A DNA stretch of 64,000 nt from Lachnospiraceae bacterium (GTDB lineage: Bacteria > Bacillota > Clostridia > Lachnospirales > Lachnospiraceae): positions 2,373-66,372 of the forward strand of contig CAJTEY010000018.1 of the NCBI GenBank assembly GCA_910575775.1. Reading direction: 5' to 3'. The notes below the pieces were generated by a model. The model made no database searches. It saw nothing but the letters and a program-made list of their open reading frames with translations, and was not told where the DNA came from. The position numbers were made by a program, and so were the translations under genes. Below, in pieces: positions 52,051 through 60,803 of this stretch (positions within the stretch are counted from its first letter, which is position 1; every line of letters begins with the position of its first letter).

Positions 52051-52899
52051 TTATGTGTTTTTTACGACCGATAGAGAAGTTGAGTTCAGAAAATTTCTCA
52101 TAAACTGTCTGGTCTGTTCCGGGGTCGCATAGAGTCTGGCAAAGGAGAAATTCTGGGCCAGATCGTCGATCTCTTCCATAGCCTCCTTCACGTCGAGCAT
52201 GGTCTGCCTTTCGATCTCATCTGCGGCAGTAAAGTCCTGATGGGCCGGATGAATCCTGTGGTTTTGAATGGCATAGTTGATTCGGTCTGCGCACCGGCAT
52301 GTCCCGTTTCCGTATTCGCCGCAGTATTCGCTTAAGAAATCGGCCATTTTTTTGCGGACACGGGAGAGACGCTGGCGGTATGCTTCCGGCGATATTCCTA
52401 AAATTTCTCCGGCTATGCGGCTGTCTGTCTGAAACATGGTTCCAAGTACGAAAATGCAGCGGCTTTCCGCATCAAGGCACTGCAGCATCACATTGGTGCA
52501 GGACAGTTTCAGTTCCTCTTCCAGAAGCGCTTTTTCCACATTCTGCGTCAGATCAGGCACGTCGTGGATGTTTCCGTTTTTGATATCCTCGCCGTAAAAT
52601 TCAAAGCTCAGAGGATGTTTGGCAAACATATGCTTTTGGTAGTTTTTCAGATGGTTCACCGCAATGCGGAACACCCACGTTGAAAAGGCGCTCTCCTTGC
52701 TGAAAGAGGACAAGTGGGTGATGACCTTTAACAGGATATCCTGCGCTGCGTCCTCCGCGTCGGGAAAGGTGCCGAGCATGCGCAGGGAAAGGTTAAAGAC
52801 CAGATCCTGCACATTTAGGATAACAGCCTCCAGCGCTTCCCGGTCTCCGGCGGTCGCCTTGTCGACCAAGGCAAATAATTCTTCTGTATTTTTGTCCAT
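52051..52899 (-). CDS. ECF-like sigma-70 factor with a C-terminal extension
   Basis: 282 residues. Region 2 (about 20-90) LVFNLSLRMLGTFPDAEDAAQDILLKV and AFSTWVFRIAVNHLKNYQK, region 4 (about 135-195) DAESRCIFVLGTMFQTDSRIAGEILGISPEAYRQRLSRVRKKM. Beyond that, about 90 residues include a Cys-rich CGEYGNGTCRC and a helical end, as in ECF groups with regulatory extensions rather than an anti-sigma partner. GAGGTAACTTTT precedes the ATG. No anti-sigma gene is adjacent. Confidence 0.85.
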   Translation of the reverse strand: MDKNTEELFALVDKATAGDREALEAVILNVQDLVFNLSLRMLGTFPDAEDAAQDILLKVITHLSSFSKESAFSTWVFRIAVNHLKNYQKHMFAKHPLSFEFYGEDIKNGNIHDVPDLTQNVEKALLEEELKLSCTNVMLQCLDAESRCIFVLGTMFQTDSRIAGEILGISPEAYRQRLSRVRKKMADFLSEYCGEYGNGTCRCADRINYAIQNHRIHPAHQDFTAADEIERQTMLDVKEAMEEIDDLAQNFSFARLYATPEQTRQFMRNFLNSTSLSVVKNT

Positions 52900-52960
52900 A
52901 AAAGTTACCTCCTATATAATTAGACAACGCCGCGTGACTTTTGTGACATAAAAATTTAAA

Positions 52961-53791
52961 TTATTTCCGGCAGTGCAGAAGTCCTTTTTTCTTTGCGTAA
53001 CCACACATAAAACAGGAAAACGCAAGGATCAGCAGAACAAAGACAGCCAGCATATCCCACACATCGAACAAGGGCTCGGAAATCATTGTTGCAAGAATGG
53101 CGTTTATGATAAACACGAGCGGAACGGCTGACAAAAAAATGATTCCAAGCGCGGTCAATTTTCTGGAGTTTCCCATGCGCATACAAATGACAGCAACGAT
53201 CCACACAAACAGAATGGAAACGAAAGCAACCACCTTCCCGATAGAAAAGACGGCCGGCGCCTTGGTGAGACGGCTTAACACAAACAGATAGGGGATGGTG
53301 AAGGCGCTCAATGAAACGAGACTTGTAAGGATGCCGCGTTTCCCAAAGATAATAACAGGGAACGATACCGCCCACGCGTAGAGGATGGAACTGACTGGAA
53401 TCAGAGACCATGTCAGGGCACCGGATATGGCGATGTTGCAGACCAGACAGACCATCATGCCGATCAAAAGAGCCATAGAATAGAGGATGGCAATGATCCC
53501 GTTTCTGGTCAGATTATTTTCGTCCTTTCTTTTCAGTGCAATCAGATTCTCGTCCGCTGTTTTTTCATAGTTTTCCATTGTAATGACCTCCCCGCTTAAC
53601 AGTTCATTTACCGTGATCCCCAGTATTTCGCAAAGCTCTAACATGATTGATGAGTCGGGCATACTTTTTCCTGTCTCCCATTTGGAGACGGCCCGGTCTG
53701 TAATTCCAAGTTTTTCGGCGAGCTGCATCTGCGTCAGTTTTTTCTCCTTGCGGCATTGGGCGATGAAGCTCCCGATCTTTGTCTGATCCAT
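52961..53791 (-). CDS. XRE family regulator with a C-terminal membrane domain
   Basis: 276 residues. Helix-turn-helix at 8-62 (IAQCRKEKKLTQMQLAEKLGITDRAVSKWETGKSMPD), a charged linker (about 65-95), then six to seven hydrophobic segments from about 97 to 265. Membrane-bound XRE proteins of this kind are frequent in clostridia and probably sense envelope conditions, but targets are unknown. AAGGAGGAACCAGC precedes the ATG. Confidence 0.88.
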   Translation of the reverse strand: MDQTKIGSFIAQCRKEKKLTQMQLAEKLGITDRAVSKWETGKSMPDSSIMLELCEILGITVNELLSGEVITMENYEKTADENLIALKRKDENNLTRNGIIAILYSMALLIGMMVCLVCNIAISGALTWSLIPVSSILYAWAVSFPVIIFGKRGILTSLVSLSAFTIPYLFVLSRLTKAPAVFSIGKVVAFVSILFVWIVAVICMRMGNSRKLTALGIIFLSAVPLVFIINAILATMISEPLFDVWDMLAVFVLLILAFSCFMCGYAKKKGLLHCRK

Positions 53792-54100
53792 GCTGGTTCC
53801 TCCTTGTGCTTTGTTATGTCTGCATCATACACCGAAAGGCATTCTTTGTACACAAACCGTTGGTTGAGTCGGGGAGAATGTGCTGTCATGCGGCGTATTT
53901 ATCACATCCTATGGTCTGATGGGATATCGGGTTCTCGGTACTTGACATATTAGCACAAGGCTGCGAAATTTTCCATCCATGACGAAAAAAGGATGATTGA
54001 TGACGAAAAGACTTTAGAAATCAGATAGGTGCACCGAAATAAAAAGCAACAGAGAAAAATGAAGCGCATTTATATTTTAATAGAAAGGCAGGCGGCGTTT
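53792..54100. other. Intergenic region without a recognised gene
   Basis: 309 bases between divergent genes. It contains TTGACATATTAGCAC near 53942 and a short direct repeat ATGACGAAAA (53979-53988 and 54000-54010), but no convincing full promoter, hairpin or ORF with a ribosome site. Confidence 0.6.
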
Positions 54101-54712
54101 ATGAATATTTCATGGGATCAGACCAGCAGTATCTTGCGGAGGATGAATACTGCAGGCATGTTGAAGAGCACACAGGACAGGCTGGAGCGTCAGGAACAGA
54201 CGCAGGAGCAGGTGGATTTTTTCGAGAAGCAGAAAGAGAACCTGAAAAATGTTTCCTGTGAAAGTGTGGAGGAGATCGCTGAAAAGCTGAAAATGTTCCA
54301 ATCCTACGAGGATCAGATTTCATCGATAAAGGCGGCTTACAACCAGGAGCAGATGTTCCATATTCTGGATGAATCCACAGAGCAGGGCGAGAAGATTGCG
54401 GAAGCGGTCGAGGATACAAAACCCAAGACTCCGGAGGAGCGACTGGAAGAAATGGCCGAGGAAGCGCTTGGCATCGAGGATGGCGGCGAACTCGAGGAGG
54501 CAATGGAAGAACTCGAGGAAGTTGTGGAGGAGCTGACCGAGGAACTGGTGGAGGAGACGACCGAGGAGCTTACGGAAGCGCTGCCCGAGAATGCGGAGCT
54601 TTCTGCAGAAGAGGTTGCGGAGGCGGCGGCTGCGGCCAATGCGGCGGAAAAGGAAGCGGCCAATGCGGCGGGAATACCCGAGGGGTATATGCCGTTTGAT
54701 GTGAGACTGTAG
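54101..54712 (+). CDS. Acidic coiled-coil protein of unknown function
   Basis: 203 residues from the ATG at 54101 (GAAAGGCAGGCGGCGTTT before it). Helical throughout: NISWDQTSSILRRMNTAGML at the start, coiled coil to about 95, then a very acidic Glu-rich repeat (about 115-165, ELEEVVEELTEELVEETTEE) and an Ala-rich end before GIPEGYMPFDVRL. No signal peptide. No family recognised. It is monocistronic with a terminator. Confidence 0.6.
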   Translation: MNISWDQTSSILRRMNTAGMLKSTQDRLERQEQTQEQVDFFEKQKENLKNVSCESVEEIAEKLKMFQSYEDQISSIKAAYNQEQMFHILDESTEQGEKIAEAVEDTKPKTPEERLEEMAEEALGIEDGGELEEAMEELEEVVEELTEELVEETTEELTEALPENAELSAEEVAEAAAAANAAEKEAANAAGIPEGYMPFDVRL

Positions 54713-54714
54713 AC

Positions 54715-54757
54715 AAAAAAGGGAATGTCTGGCGCTGCGGCGCGGACATTCCTTTCT
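54715..54757. terminator. Bidirectional intrinsic terminator
   Basis: GGAATGTC, a GC-rich loop that itself pairs (GCGCTGCGGCGC), GACATTCC, with T-runs on both sides (CTTTCTTG rightward, CCTTTTTTG leftward). Confidence 0.85.
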
Positions 54758-54815
54758 TGTATGATCATATTTTGTGACAAAATGGGGGAAAAGATATGGG
54801 AAGATGCATTGCGCT

Positions 54816-56342
54816 TTATAACGGCACAACTTTCGTTGCCACCTTCTCCCGGAACCGCACATCATGCTCCACAAAGAGCAGTGTCGGCTCATATTCCAAA
54901 AGCAGTTTCTCAATCTGCATCCGGGAGAAGACGTCGATATAGTTAAGCGGTTCATCCCAGATGTAGAGGTGCGCGGGAGTCAGCAGGCTTGCCGCCAGCA
55001 GCACCTTTTTCTTCTGTCCTTCCGAGTAATCCTCCATATTTTTTGCAAACTGTGTCCGCTCAAAGTCAAGCTGTCTTAAGACAGCGCAGAACAGGCTTTG
55101 ATCCAGATTCCGTTTTTTACAGAAATCGGCAATGCTGCCCGCCAAGCCGGAAGTGTCCAGGTTGACGTAGGAAATCACAAGTCCAGAGGCAGTTTCACAG
55201 ACGCCTTCCTCTGTGAATGCCATACCAAAATTCTGAAATCCGGCTCTTTGCAGAATCACCTTTATAAGAGTGGATTTCCCGCATCCGTTTTCCCCATGCA
55301 GGGCAACTCTGTCCCCGCGCTGGATCTCAAAGGTGATCCCGGAAAAGACAGGCGATTTGGCATCCGCATATTGCAGACCGTAGTCCCGGATCTGCACAAG
55401 TCTTTCCTTATGGTGGGAGAGCGGCGCAAGCCTTAAATCTATCGTTTTTTCCAGATCCTGCAAAAGTCCTTCCTTCTCCTCGATTTCCCGGTCAATCCGC
55501 CGCTTCATCTGGGTCACCCGGCTCTGCATTTTTTTAGTCTTCGCGCCGATATAAGCCCTTGTGCCCTTGCAGCGGTCATGTTCATTGACGGGGTCATAAC
55601 CGATCTTGGTTGCTTCGTTTTTGTCAGCCCAGTCCGAGGCCCGTCTGGCGGCCTGTCTCAGTGTTCTGATTTCTTTCAGATGTTTTTCGTTTTCGGAAAG
55701 GACAAACTGGTCCCTGCGCTGTTTGTTTTCCCACCAGATGCTGAAATTGCCGCTTTGTACATCAATGCTCTGCCTGTTTAAGACAAGGACGTGATCAATG
55801 CAGGCGTCCAGCAGATCCCGGTCATGGGATACCAGTATAAAGCCTTTTTTGGCGGCGAGATAATTTTTCACGATTTCTCTGGCTTCCCGGTCCAGATGGT
55901 TTGTCGGTTCGTCGATCAGCAGGAAATCATTTTCGCCTGAGAACAAAACGGCCAGCAGGATCTTTGTCTGTTCCCCGAAACTTAAGGTTTCAAAAGAGCG
56001 GTAGAGGATTTCTGCGTCCTCGTTAAGCTGCGCCAGCTCACAGATCACCCGCCACTCTTCACATCCCGGTTTCAACTCGTCCAGAAAGGCGGATGCGGGC
56101 AGTTTTCGCTGTGTCGCTGTGATAAGATAAGGAAAATAATCAAAGGCCGCAGATGCGCTTATGGAGCCCTGATAAGTATATTTTCCCGTCAGCAGGCGCA
56201 GGAAGGTGGTTTTTCCTTTTCCATTCCGTCCGATAAAGCCTAATTTCCAGTCAGTATCAATCGAAAAAGAGACATTTTCGAAGATATTGTCAAAGCTCCC
56301 TTCATAGCAGAACGTCAGATTTGTTACATTTATTTGTGACAT
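54816..56342 (-). CDS. ABC-F ATPase, Lsa/Vga-type ribosome-protection family
   Basis: 508 residues from the ATG at 56342 (GGGAGAG seven bases before). Two ABC domains: first with Walker A GRNGKGKTT, signature LSFGEQTK and Walker B FLLIDEPTNHLD; second with GENGCGKST, YSEGQKKKV and LYIWDEPLNYID. A charged linker (about 195-305) lies between. There are no membrane helices. Start and first domain (VTNLTFCYEGSFDNIFENVSF, FIGRNGKGKTTFL) resemble Lsa proteins that confer resistance to lincosamides, pleuromutilins and streptogramin A. Actual resistance is not shown here; a leader with upstream ORF supports antibiotic induction. Confidence 0.85.
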   Translation of the reverse strand: MSQINVTNLTFCYEGSFDNIFENVSFSIDTDWKLGFIGRNGKGKTTFLRLLTGKYTYQGSISASAAFDYFPYLITATQRKLPASAFLDELKPGCEEWRVICELAQLNEDAEILYRSFETLSFGEQTKILLAVLFSGENDFLLIDEPTNHLDREAREIVKNYLAAKKGFILVSHDRDLLDACIDHVLVLNRQSIDVQSGNFSIWWENKQRRDQFVLSENEKHLKEIRTLRQAARRASDWADKNEATKIGYDPVNEHDRCKGTRAYIGAKTKKMQSRVTQMKRRIDREIEEKEGLLQDLEKTIDLRLAPLSHHKERLVQIRDYGLQYADAKSPVFSGITFEIQRGDRVALHGENGCGKSTLIKVILQRAGFQNFGMAFTEEGVCETASGLVISYVNLDTSGLAGSIADFCKKRNLDQSLFCAVLRQLDFERTQFAKNMEDYSEGQKKKVLLAASLLTPAHLYIWDEPLNYIDVFSRMQIEKLLLEYEPTLLFVEHDVRFREKVATKVVPL

Positions 56343-56529
56343 ACACATCTCTCCCTTCTAAAAACCTCCATAAGCAAGAGGCGGTTCAGAGAATGCCAGG
56401 CATTCTCTCAAAAAGTTTCAGGCTGCGGAGTATGCATGAAAAAGTGTCGTCGCCGGAAAAGTCACATGATATGCTCAGTTACCTCACAGGGAGTGTCGTG
56501 CGGAAAACGCACCACAAAAGAATGCACAC

Positions 56530-56557
56530 AAAAAGAGAGGTTATGAGAACATAATCC
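56530..56557 (-). terminator. Candidate attenuator hairpin in the ABC-F leader
   Basis: On the minus strand GGATTATG-TTCT-CATAACC, then TCTC and TTTTT. The 3' part ACCTCTC is complementary to GAGAGGT of the upstream ORF's ribosome site (56650-56656), so the hairpin can be replaced by a long-range pairing. A 19-base palindrome GAGAATGCCTGGCATTCTC-type hairpin lies closer to the gene (56396-56416). Confidence 0.5.
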
Positions 56558-56629
56558 ACTTTTGGCGACATGAAAATGGTATGGGAACAGACTCCCATTC
56601 ATCAAAACATTCATGCAATCAAAAGTAGA

Positions 56630-56641
56630 TTATTTTTTCAT
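56630..56641 (-). CDS. Three-codon upstream ORF (Met-Lys-Lys) in the ABC-F leader
   Basis: ATGAAAAAATAA preceded by the strong ribosome site GAGAGAGGTGAAAGG. It lies 24 bases after the predicted transcription start and 290 bases before the ABC-F gene. Very short upstream ORFs with strong ribosome sites are known to control antibiotic-responsive ABC-F genes by attenuation. Translation has not been shown. Confidence 0.6.
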   Translation of the reverse strand: MKK

Positions 56642-56671
56642 CCTTTCACCTCTCTCTTCAAAGATAGAGTC

Positions 56672-56700
56672 ATTCTAACACTGCAGTTTCATTTTGTCAA
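56672..56700 (-). promoter_or_regulatory. Promoter of the ABC-F leader transcript
   Basis: Minus strand TTGACA (56700-56695), 17 bases, TAGAAT (56677-56672). It gives a leader of about 320 bases before the ABC-F start, unusually long for this window. Confidence 0.8.
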
Positions 56701-56828
56701 ACAGGAAATTTCGGACATAGGACTGCCCCACATTCAGACACGGCATCTTATGTGCTTTTTGCTTGCGTTTCAGTAAGTGGGATAGTATAGTTAAAGGAAG
56801 AGAAAATTGGCAGGAGGGTACTGGATTT

Positions 56829-57167
56829 ATGATTTTAAATTTTGACGCAATTGACGAACAGGTCATCCCCAATTTTAAAGGCGGAGAGAAGCAGTTAAAA
56901 ACACACTTGTACGCGGATGAGGCGTGCAAAATCATGCGGGCATCCTTAGAACCGGGGGCGAGTATCGGCCTGCATACCCACGAGACGGACAGTGAAATTG
57001 TTTTTATGTTGAAGGGAACGGGAGTTGTTCTAAACGACGGAGAAAGAGAAATTCTGCCGGCGGGGAGCTGTCATTACTGCCCGAACGGGCACAGCCACAG
57101 CCTGCGCAATGAGAGCAGTGAGGTGATTGAATTTTACGCGGTGGTGCCGGGAACTGTGATGGGGTAA
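56829..57167 (+). CDS. Cupin domain protein
   Basis: 112 residues from the ATG at 56829 (AGGAGGG before it). Single cupin barrel with metal ligands in GLHTHETDSEIVFMLKGTG and CPNGHSHSLRNESSE (H, H, E and H). Substrate unknown. The peptidase gene starts 38 bases downstream, so the two may be co-transcribed. Confidence 0.85.
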   Translation: MILNFDAIDEQVIPNFKGGEKQLKTHLYADEACKIMRASLEPGASIGLHTHETDSEIVFMLKGTGVVLNDGEREILPAGSCHYCPNGHSHSLRNESSEVIEFYAVVPGTVMG

Positions 57168-57205
57168 AAATGATGCGCAGCACAGAGCGCAGAAATGAGG
57201 TGGGT

Positions 57206-58996
57206 ATGAATACGATAGAAAAACTGCAGGCGCTCCGGGGGGAGATGCGAAAAAAGAATCTTTCGGCGTACATTGTGCCGACGGAGGATTTTCACTGCTC
57301 AGAGTATGTGGGGGATTACTTTAAGGCAAGGGAGTATCTGTCCGGGTTTACAGGATCAGCGGGTACGCTTCTGGTGATGCCGGAAAGGGCTTTGCTGTGG
57401 ACGGACGGCAGATATTTTCTGCAGGCGGAAGCACAGCTTTCCGGCAGTGGCATTGAGCTGATGAAGAGCGGAGAGCCGGGGGTTCCAACGCTCCCGGAGT
57501 TTCTTGACGAACACTTAAAAAAGGGAGCGGTTGTGGGTTTCGACGGAAGAACAGTGACCGGCGCTTTTGTGGAGGAACTCAAGGAGAAGACGGCGGCGAA
57601 ACAGGTTACCTTTTACGGGAAAAGGGATCTGGCTGACCGGGTCTGGGAGGAGCGGCCGCCTATGTCGGCGGAGCCTGTGTGGGAGCTTGGGATATCCTAC
57701 GCGGGGCTTTCCAGGGAGGAGAAGCTTGCAAAGGTGAGACAGGAGATGGAGAAGGAGAGGGCGGATGCGTTTCTGGTGACGGCGCTGGATGAAACCGCTT
57801 GGCTCTTAAATCTGCGCGGCAGCGATGTGAAGCACACACCCGTTTTTCTCTCCTATATGTTTATCACCAAGAGACGTGCCCTGTTATGTGCACAAAAGAG
57901 CGCCTTTTCCGAGGCGGTCTGCAGCGAACTGGCGAAAGCGGGCGTAACCCTTCTGCCCTATGAGAGCATAGAGGATATGGTGGCTTCCCTGCCGGCAGGG
58001 CAGAGAATCCTTGTGGATGAAAAAAAGGTCAGCTACCGGCTGTTAAAAATGATTTCCAAAGGGGTGGAGAAGATCAACAGACCCAGTCCCATTGCACTGA
58101 TGAAGGCGGTGAAGACGGAGCGGGAAATCACTCATATACGCTCGGTTCATGTGAAGGACGGGGTGGCAGTGACCCGGTTTATTTACTGGCTGAAGACCCA
58201 TGTGGGTGCGGAGGAGATCACAGAGATCAGTGCGGCTTCCAAGCTGGAGGCGTTCCGGGCCGGGCGGGAAGGGTATTTGGGCCCCAGCTTTGATCCGATT
58301 ATGGCCTACGGGCCTCATGGGGCCATCGTGCACTACGAGGCGACCCCGGAGACGGATGTGGCGATGGAGCCAAAGAGCTTCTGCCTTGCCGATACAGGGG
58401 GGCATTACAGCGAAGGCACCACAGACATTACCCGGACGATTGCCCTGGGAGAATTGACGGCGAGGGAGAAGAGGGCCTATACCCTTGTGTTAAAAGGCCA
58501 TCTGCGGCTTGGCGCGGCGAAATTTTTGGAGGGCGTCTGCGGACAGAACCTGGATGTGCTGGCGAGACAGCCGCTCTGGGAAGAAGGACTGGATTATAAC
58601 CACGGCACGGGACACGGCGTTGGGTATCTCTTGAGCGTGCATGAAGGTCCCCAGAACTTCCGCTGGCGTATGGGCGGTGAGGCGGCCTGCGTGCCCCTGC
58701 AGGAGGGGATGGTGCTCTCCAATGAACCGGGATTGTATCTGACAGGACAGTTTGGCATCAGGCATGAGAATCTGGTGCTGGTCAGAAAAGGGGAGAAGAC
58801 CAATTACGGGCAGTTCATGTATCTGGAACCGCTCACGATGGTTCCATTCGATAAGGATGCGATTGACGTAAGTCTGATGACGCCGCAAGAGATCAGCCTG
58901 CTGAACGATTACCATACAAAGGTGTATGAGACACTTGCGCCTTATTTTACAGGGGAGGAGCTTGCATGGCTTGGGGAGGCTACTGCGGCGGTATAG
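57206..58996 (+). CDS. Xaa-Pro aminopeptidase, M24B family (long form)
   Basis: 596 residues from the ATG at 57206 (GAGGTGGGT before it). Two creatinase N-type domains (1-155 and 156-305) and a C-terminal pita-bread domain with metal ligands in LADTGGHYSEGTTDITRT, GTGHGVGYLLSVHEGP, LSNEPGLYL and GIRHENLVLV. This three-domain form is the aminopeptidase P type that removes N-terminal residues before proline. Cytoplasmic, no signal peptide. Confidence 0.94.
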   Translation: MNTIEKLQALRGEMRKKNLSAYIVPTEDFHCSEYVGDYFKAREYLSGFTGSAGTLLVMPERALLWTDGRYFLQAEAQLSGSGIELMKSGEPGVPTLPEFLDEHLKKGAVVGFDGRTVTGAFVEELKEKTAAKQVTFYGKRDLADRVWEERPPMSAEPVWELGISYAGLSREEKLAKVRQEMEKERADAFLVTALDETAWLLNLRGSDVKHTPVFLSYMFITKRRALLCAQKSAFSEAVCSELAKAGVTLLPYESIEDMVASLPAGQRILVDEKKVSYRLLKMISKGVEKINRPSPIALMKAVKTEREITHIRSVHVKDGVAVTRFIYWLKTHVGAEEITEISAASKLEAFRAGREGYLGPSFDPIMAYGPHGAIVHYEATPETDVAMEPKSFCLADTGGHYSEGTTDITRTIALGELTAREKRAYTLVLKGHLRLGAAKFLEGVCGQNLDVLARQPLWEEGLDYNHGTGHGVGYLLSVHEGPQNFRWRMGGEAACVPLQEGMVLSNEPGLYLTGQFGIRHENLVLVRKGEKTNYGQFMYLEPLTMVPFDKDAIDVSLMTPQEISLLNDYHTKVYETLAPYFTGEELAWLGEATAAV

Positions 58997-59005
58997 GAAC
59001 GTAAG

Positions 59006-59590
59006 ATGGAATGGAGTCTGGCATTTTTCATAAAAAGTGTGCTTCTCGGCGTCGGACTCGCGATGGATGCCTTTTCGGTTTCTATGGCAAACGGGTTAAA
59101 CGAGCCGGATATGAGACGTAAAAAAATGTGCGCGACAGCGGGAGTATTTGCCCTGTTTCAGGCAGTCATGCCGATGATCGGCTGGATATGCGTCCACACA
59201 CTCATACGGTACTTTACGGTATTCAGCAAGTGCATACCGTGGATTGCGCTCGTTTTGCTTCTGTTTATCGGCGGCAAGATGCTGAAGGAGGGGATCGGAA
59301 ACAGCGGAGAGGAGACCACAAAAACCCGGCTGGGGATTGCCGCTCTTCTGGTGCAGGGAATCGCCACTTCCATAGACGCCTTATCGGTCGGTTTTACAAT
59401 TGCGGAATACGGATTTATGATGGCCTTTGTATGCGCATTCCTTATTTCAGTGGTTACGTTTGTGATCTGTATGGCGGGGCTTGTCATCGGCAAAAAGTTT
59501 GGGACGGCTCTTTCCGGCAGGGCGGCGGTGCTCGGCGGCATCATTCTGATTGCGATCGGTGTTGAGATATTTATTTCCGGGGTCTTTTAG
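59006..59590 (+). CDS. mntP: Manganese efflux pump MntP
   Basis: 194 residues, six membrane helices, with the paired MntP signature GLAMDAFSVSMANGL (helix 1) and GIATSIDALSVGFTI (helix 4), whose Asp residues bind metal. It exports Mn2+. Starts 10 bases after the peptidase stop. No yybP-ykoY manganese riboswitch precedes it. Confidence 0.92.
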   Translation: MEWSLAFFIKSVLLGVGLAMDAFSVSMANGLNEPDMRRKKMCATAGVFALFQAVMPMIGWICVHTLIRYFTVFSKCIPWIALVLLLFIGGKMLKEGIGNSGEETTKTRLGIAALLVQGIATSIDALSVGFTIAEYGFMMAFVCAFLISVVTFVICMAGLVIGKKFGTALSGRAAVLGGIILIAIGVEIFISGVF

Positions 59591-59597
59591 GCCAAAG

Positions 59598-60059
59598 TTA
59601 TTTATTCTGATGCTGGTGCAGGGTCGCGTTCATTTTCTTGATGTTGTGTCTGATGAAGGCATACTGTATCAGCCATATGATGGCATAATTACATGCGAAC
59701 ATGCCAAAATACTTTACAATGCCCATCAGACTGTGCTCCGTCCAGTAAGTGATATAGGCGATTGGCATCATCAAAACGGTGATGAGCAGAAAGTAAATAC
59801 CGGTCTGTTTGGCAAGCCCCCAAGTCTCCAGATCCCAGATCACGGAACATCCGGCGCATCCCCCTCCGAGCAGGCCGCACAGGAGCGCCTGTACGATGAC
59901 GGCGCCTATTTCACTTCCCACCAGTTCCACCAGTTCTGGCATGCAGGGAACGTAGTAACCGTCCTCCCAGATCAGGGAAGTGATGATCGTGAAGGTGTAG
60001 CCGATGGAAAGTCCCAGAGGGAAACCATACAACCCGCGTATAATGATTTTTTTTAACAT
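59598..60059 (-). CDS. DUF3021 membrane protein
   Basis: 153 residues with four membrane helices (about 9-29, 48-70, 84-103 and 110-132), ending in a basic tail with KKMNATLHQHQNK. It matches DUF3021, which is regularly encoded after a LytTR regulator and acts as its membrane-bound inhibitor. The LytTR gene ends 10 bases upstream. Confidence 0.88.
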   Translation of the reverse strand: MLKKIIIRGLYGFPLGLSIGYTFTIITSLIWEDGYYVPCMPELVELVGSEIGAVIVQALLCGLLGGGCAGCSVIWDLETWGLAKQTGIYFLLITVLMMPIAYITYWTEHSLMGIVKYFGMFACNYAIIWLIQYAFIRHNIKKMNATLHQHQNK

Positions 60060-60069
60060 GTCTTTTACC

Positions 60070-60510
60070 TCACATTCCTAATATTTTTTTGATTTTTGAG
60101 ACATAACGTCTGGAAACATAAGTAGTCGTACCGTTTGTCAGCTTCACATAGATCGTGCCGCTGAAACTCAAGTCAAAGTTTTTCACCTTTTTTAAGTGAA
60201 TGATCTCCGAGTTGGAGATACGGACAAACTGGGAGGGATTTAACCGCTCCGAAACCTCATAGAGCCTGAGCCGCAGAAGGTATTCTCCCTTGTCTGTCAC
60301 CGCAAAAACTTTGCCCCCTGCCGCATAAATCCGAAACAGATCATCCGGCTCTATGACTTCCATCTTGCCGTCTTTGCTGCCGGTGAGGATGGGTGGCGTC
60401 TGGTCGGACAGCCTCTGCATGAGGGTATTCACTTCTTCCGTTATGGAAGCGGTGTGTATGACGATTTTCGGCTCGGTACAGGAGCTGTCTATTTTTATTT
60501 CAACCTGCAT
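60070..60510 (-). CDS. LytTR DNA-binding regulator
   Basis: 146 residues from the ATG at 60510 (GGGAGGTG before it). No receiver domain; a short N-terminal part, then LytTR (about 55-145) with VFAVTDKGEYLLRLRLYEVSE, LNPSQFVRISNSEIIHLKKV and YVKLTNGTTTYVSRRYVSKI. LytTR-DUF3021 pairs form a membrane-controlled regulatory unit (LRS type) that often autoregulates. Confidence 0.9.
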   Translation of the reverse strand: MQVEIKIDSSCTEPKIVIHTASITEEVNTLMQRLSDQTPPILTGSKDGKMEVIEPDDLFRIYAAGGKVFAVTDKGEYLLRLRLYEVSERLNPSQFVRISNSEIIHLKKVKNFDLSFSGTIYVKLTNGTTTYVSRRYVSKIKKILGM

Positions 60511-60580
60511 TTCTGTGTTCACCTCCCGGTCACAGCGTTTATCTTCTTTCATGTATGCTCTGTTTTCTTTCTGTGATGTC

Positions 60581-60609
60581 ATTATAGGAAAAGGGGATAT
60601 TTCCTGCAA
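60581..60609 (-). promoter_or_regulatory. Promoter of the LytTR-DUF3021 operon
   Basis: Minus strand TTGCAG (60609-60604), 17 bases, TATAAT (60586-60581), about 70 bases before the start codon. Confidence 0.65.
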
Positions 60610-60659
60610 CTGTTTTCTGATAGTCGGTTGTATACGGGGCATAAGTGGTGTACAGGTAC

Positions 60660-60688
60660 TTGTTCGTTTGGTATTCTTTCGGTATAAT
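60660..60688 (+). promoter_or_regulatory. Promoter upstream of the aldolase gene
   Basis: TTGTTC (60660-60665), 17 bases, TATAAT (60683-60688), about 115 bases before the start codon, back-to-back with the LytTR promoter. Confidence 0.6.
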
Positions 60689-60803
60689 AATTGCGTGCGG
60701 ACGATATTTTCTGACAGTGGGACGACAGGCGTTTTAAATGGATATATACTGCGACAGCAGGAAAGGTCGTGCGAGAAAATGAGGTATCAAACGGAGGAAA
60801 ATC

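Noticed and set aside
56489..56578. 30-codon open frame in the ABC-F leader starting ATGTCGCCA on the minus strand
   Set aside because: It has no ribosome site at a workable distance; the three-codon ORF upstream is a far better leader candidate.
58990..59010. Manganese (yybP-ykoY) riboswitch before mntP
   Set aside because: Only 9 bases separate the peptidase and mntP genes, so there is no room for it.
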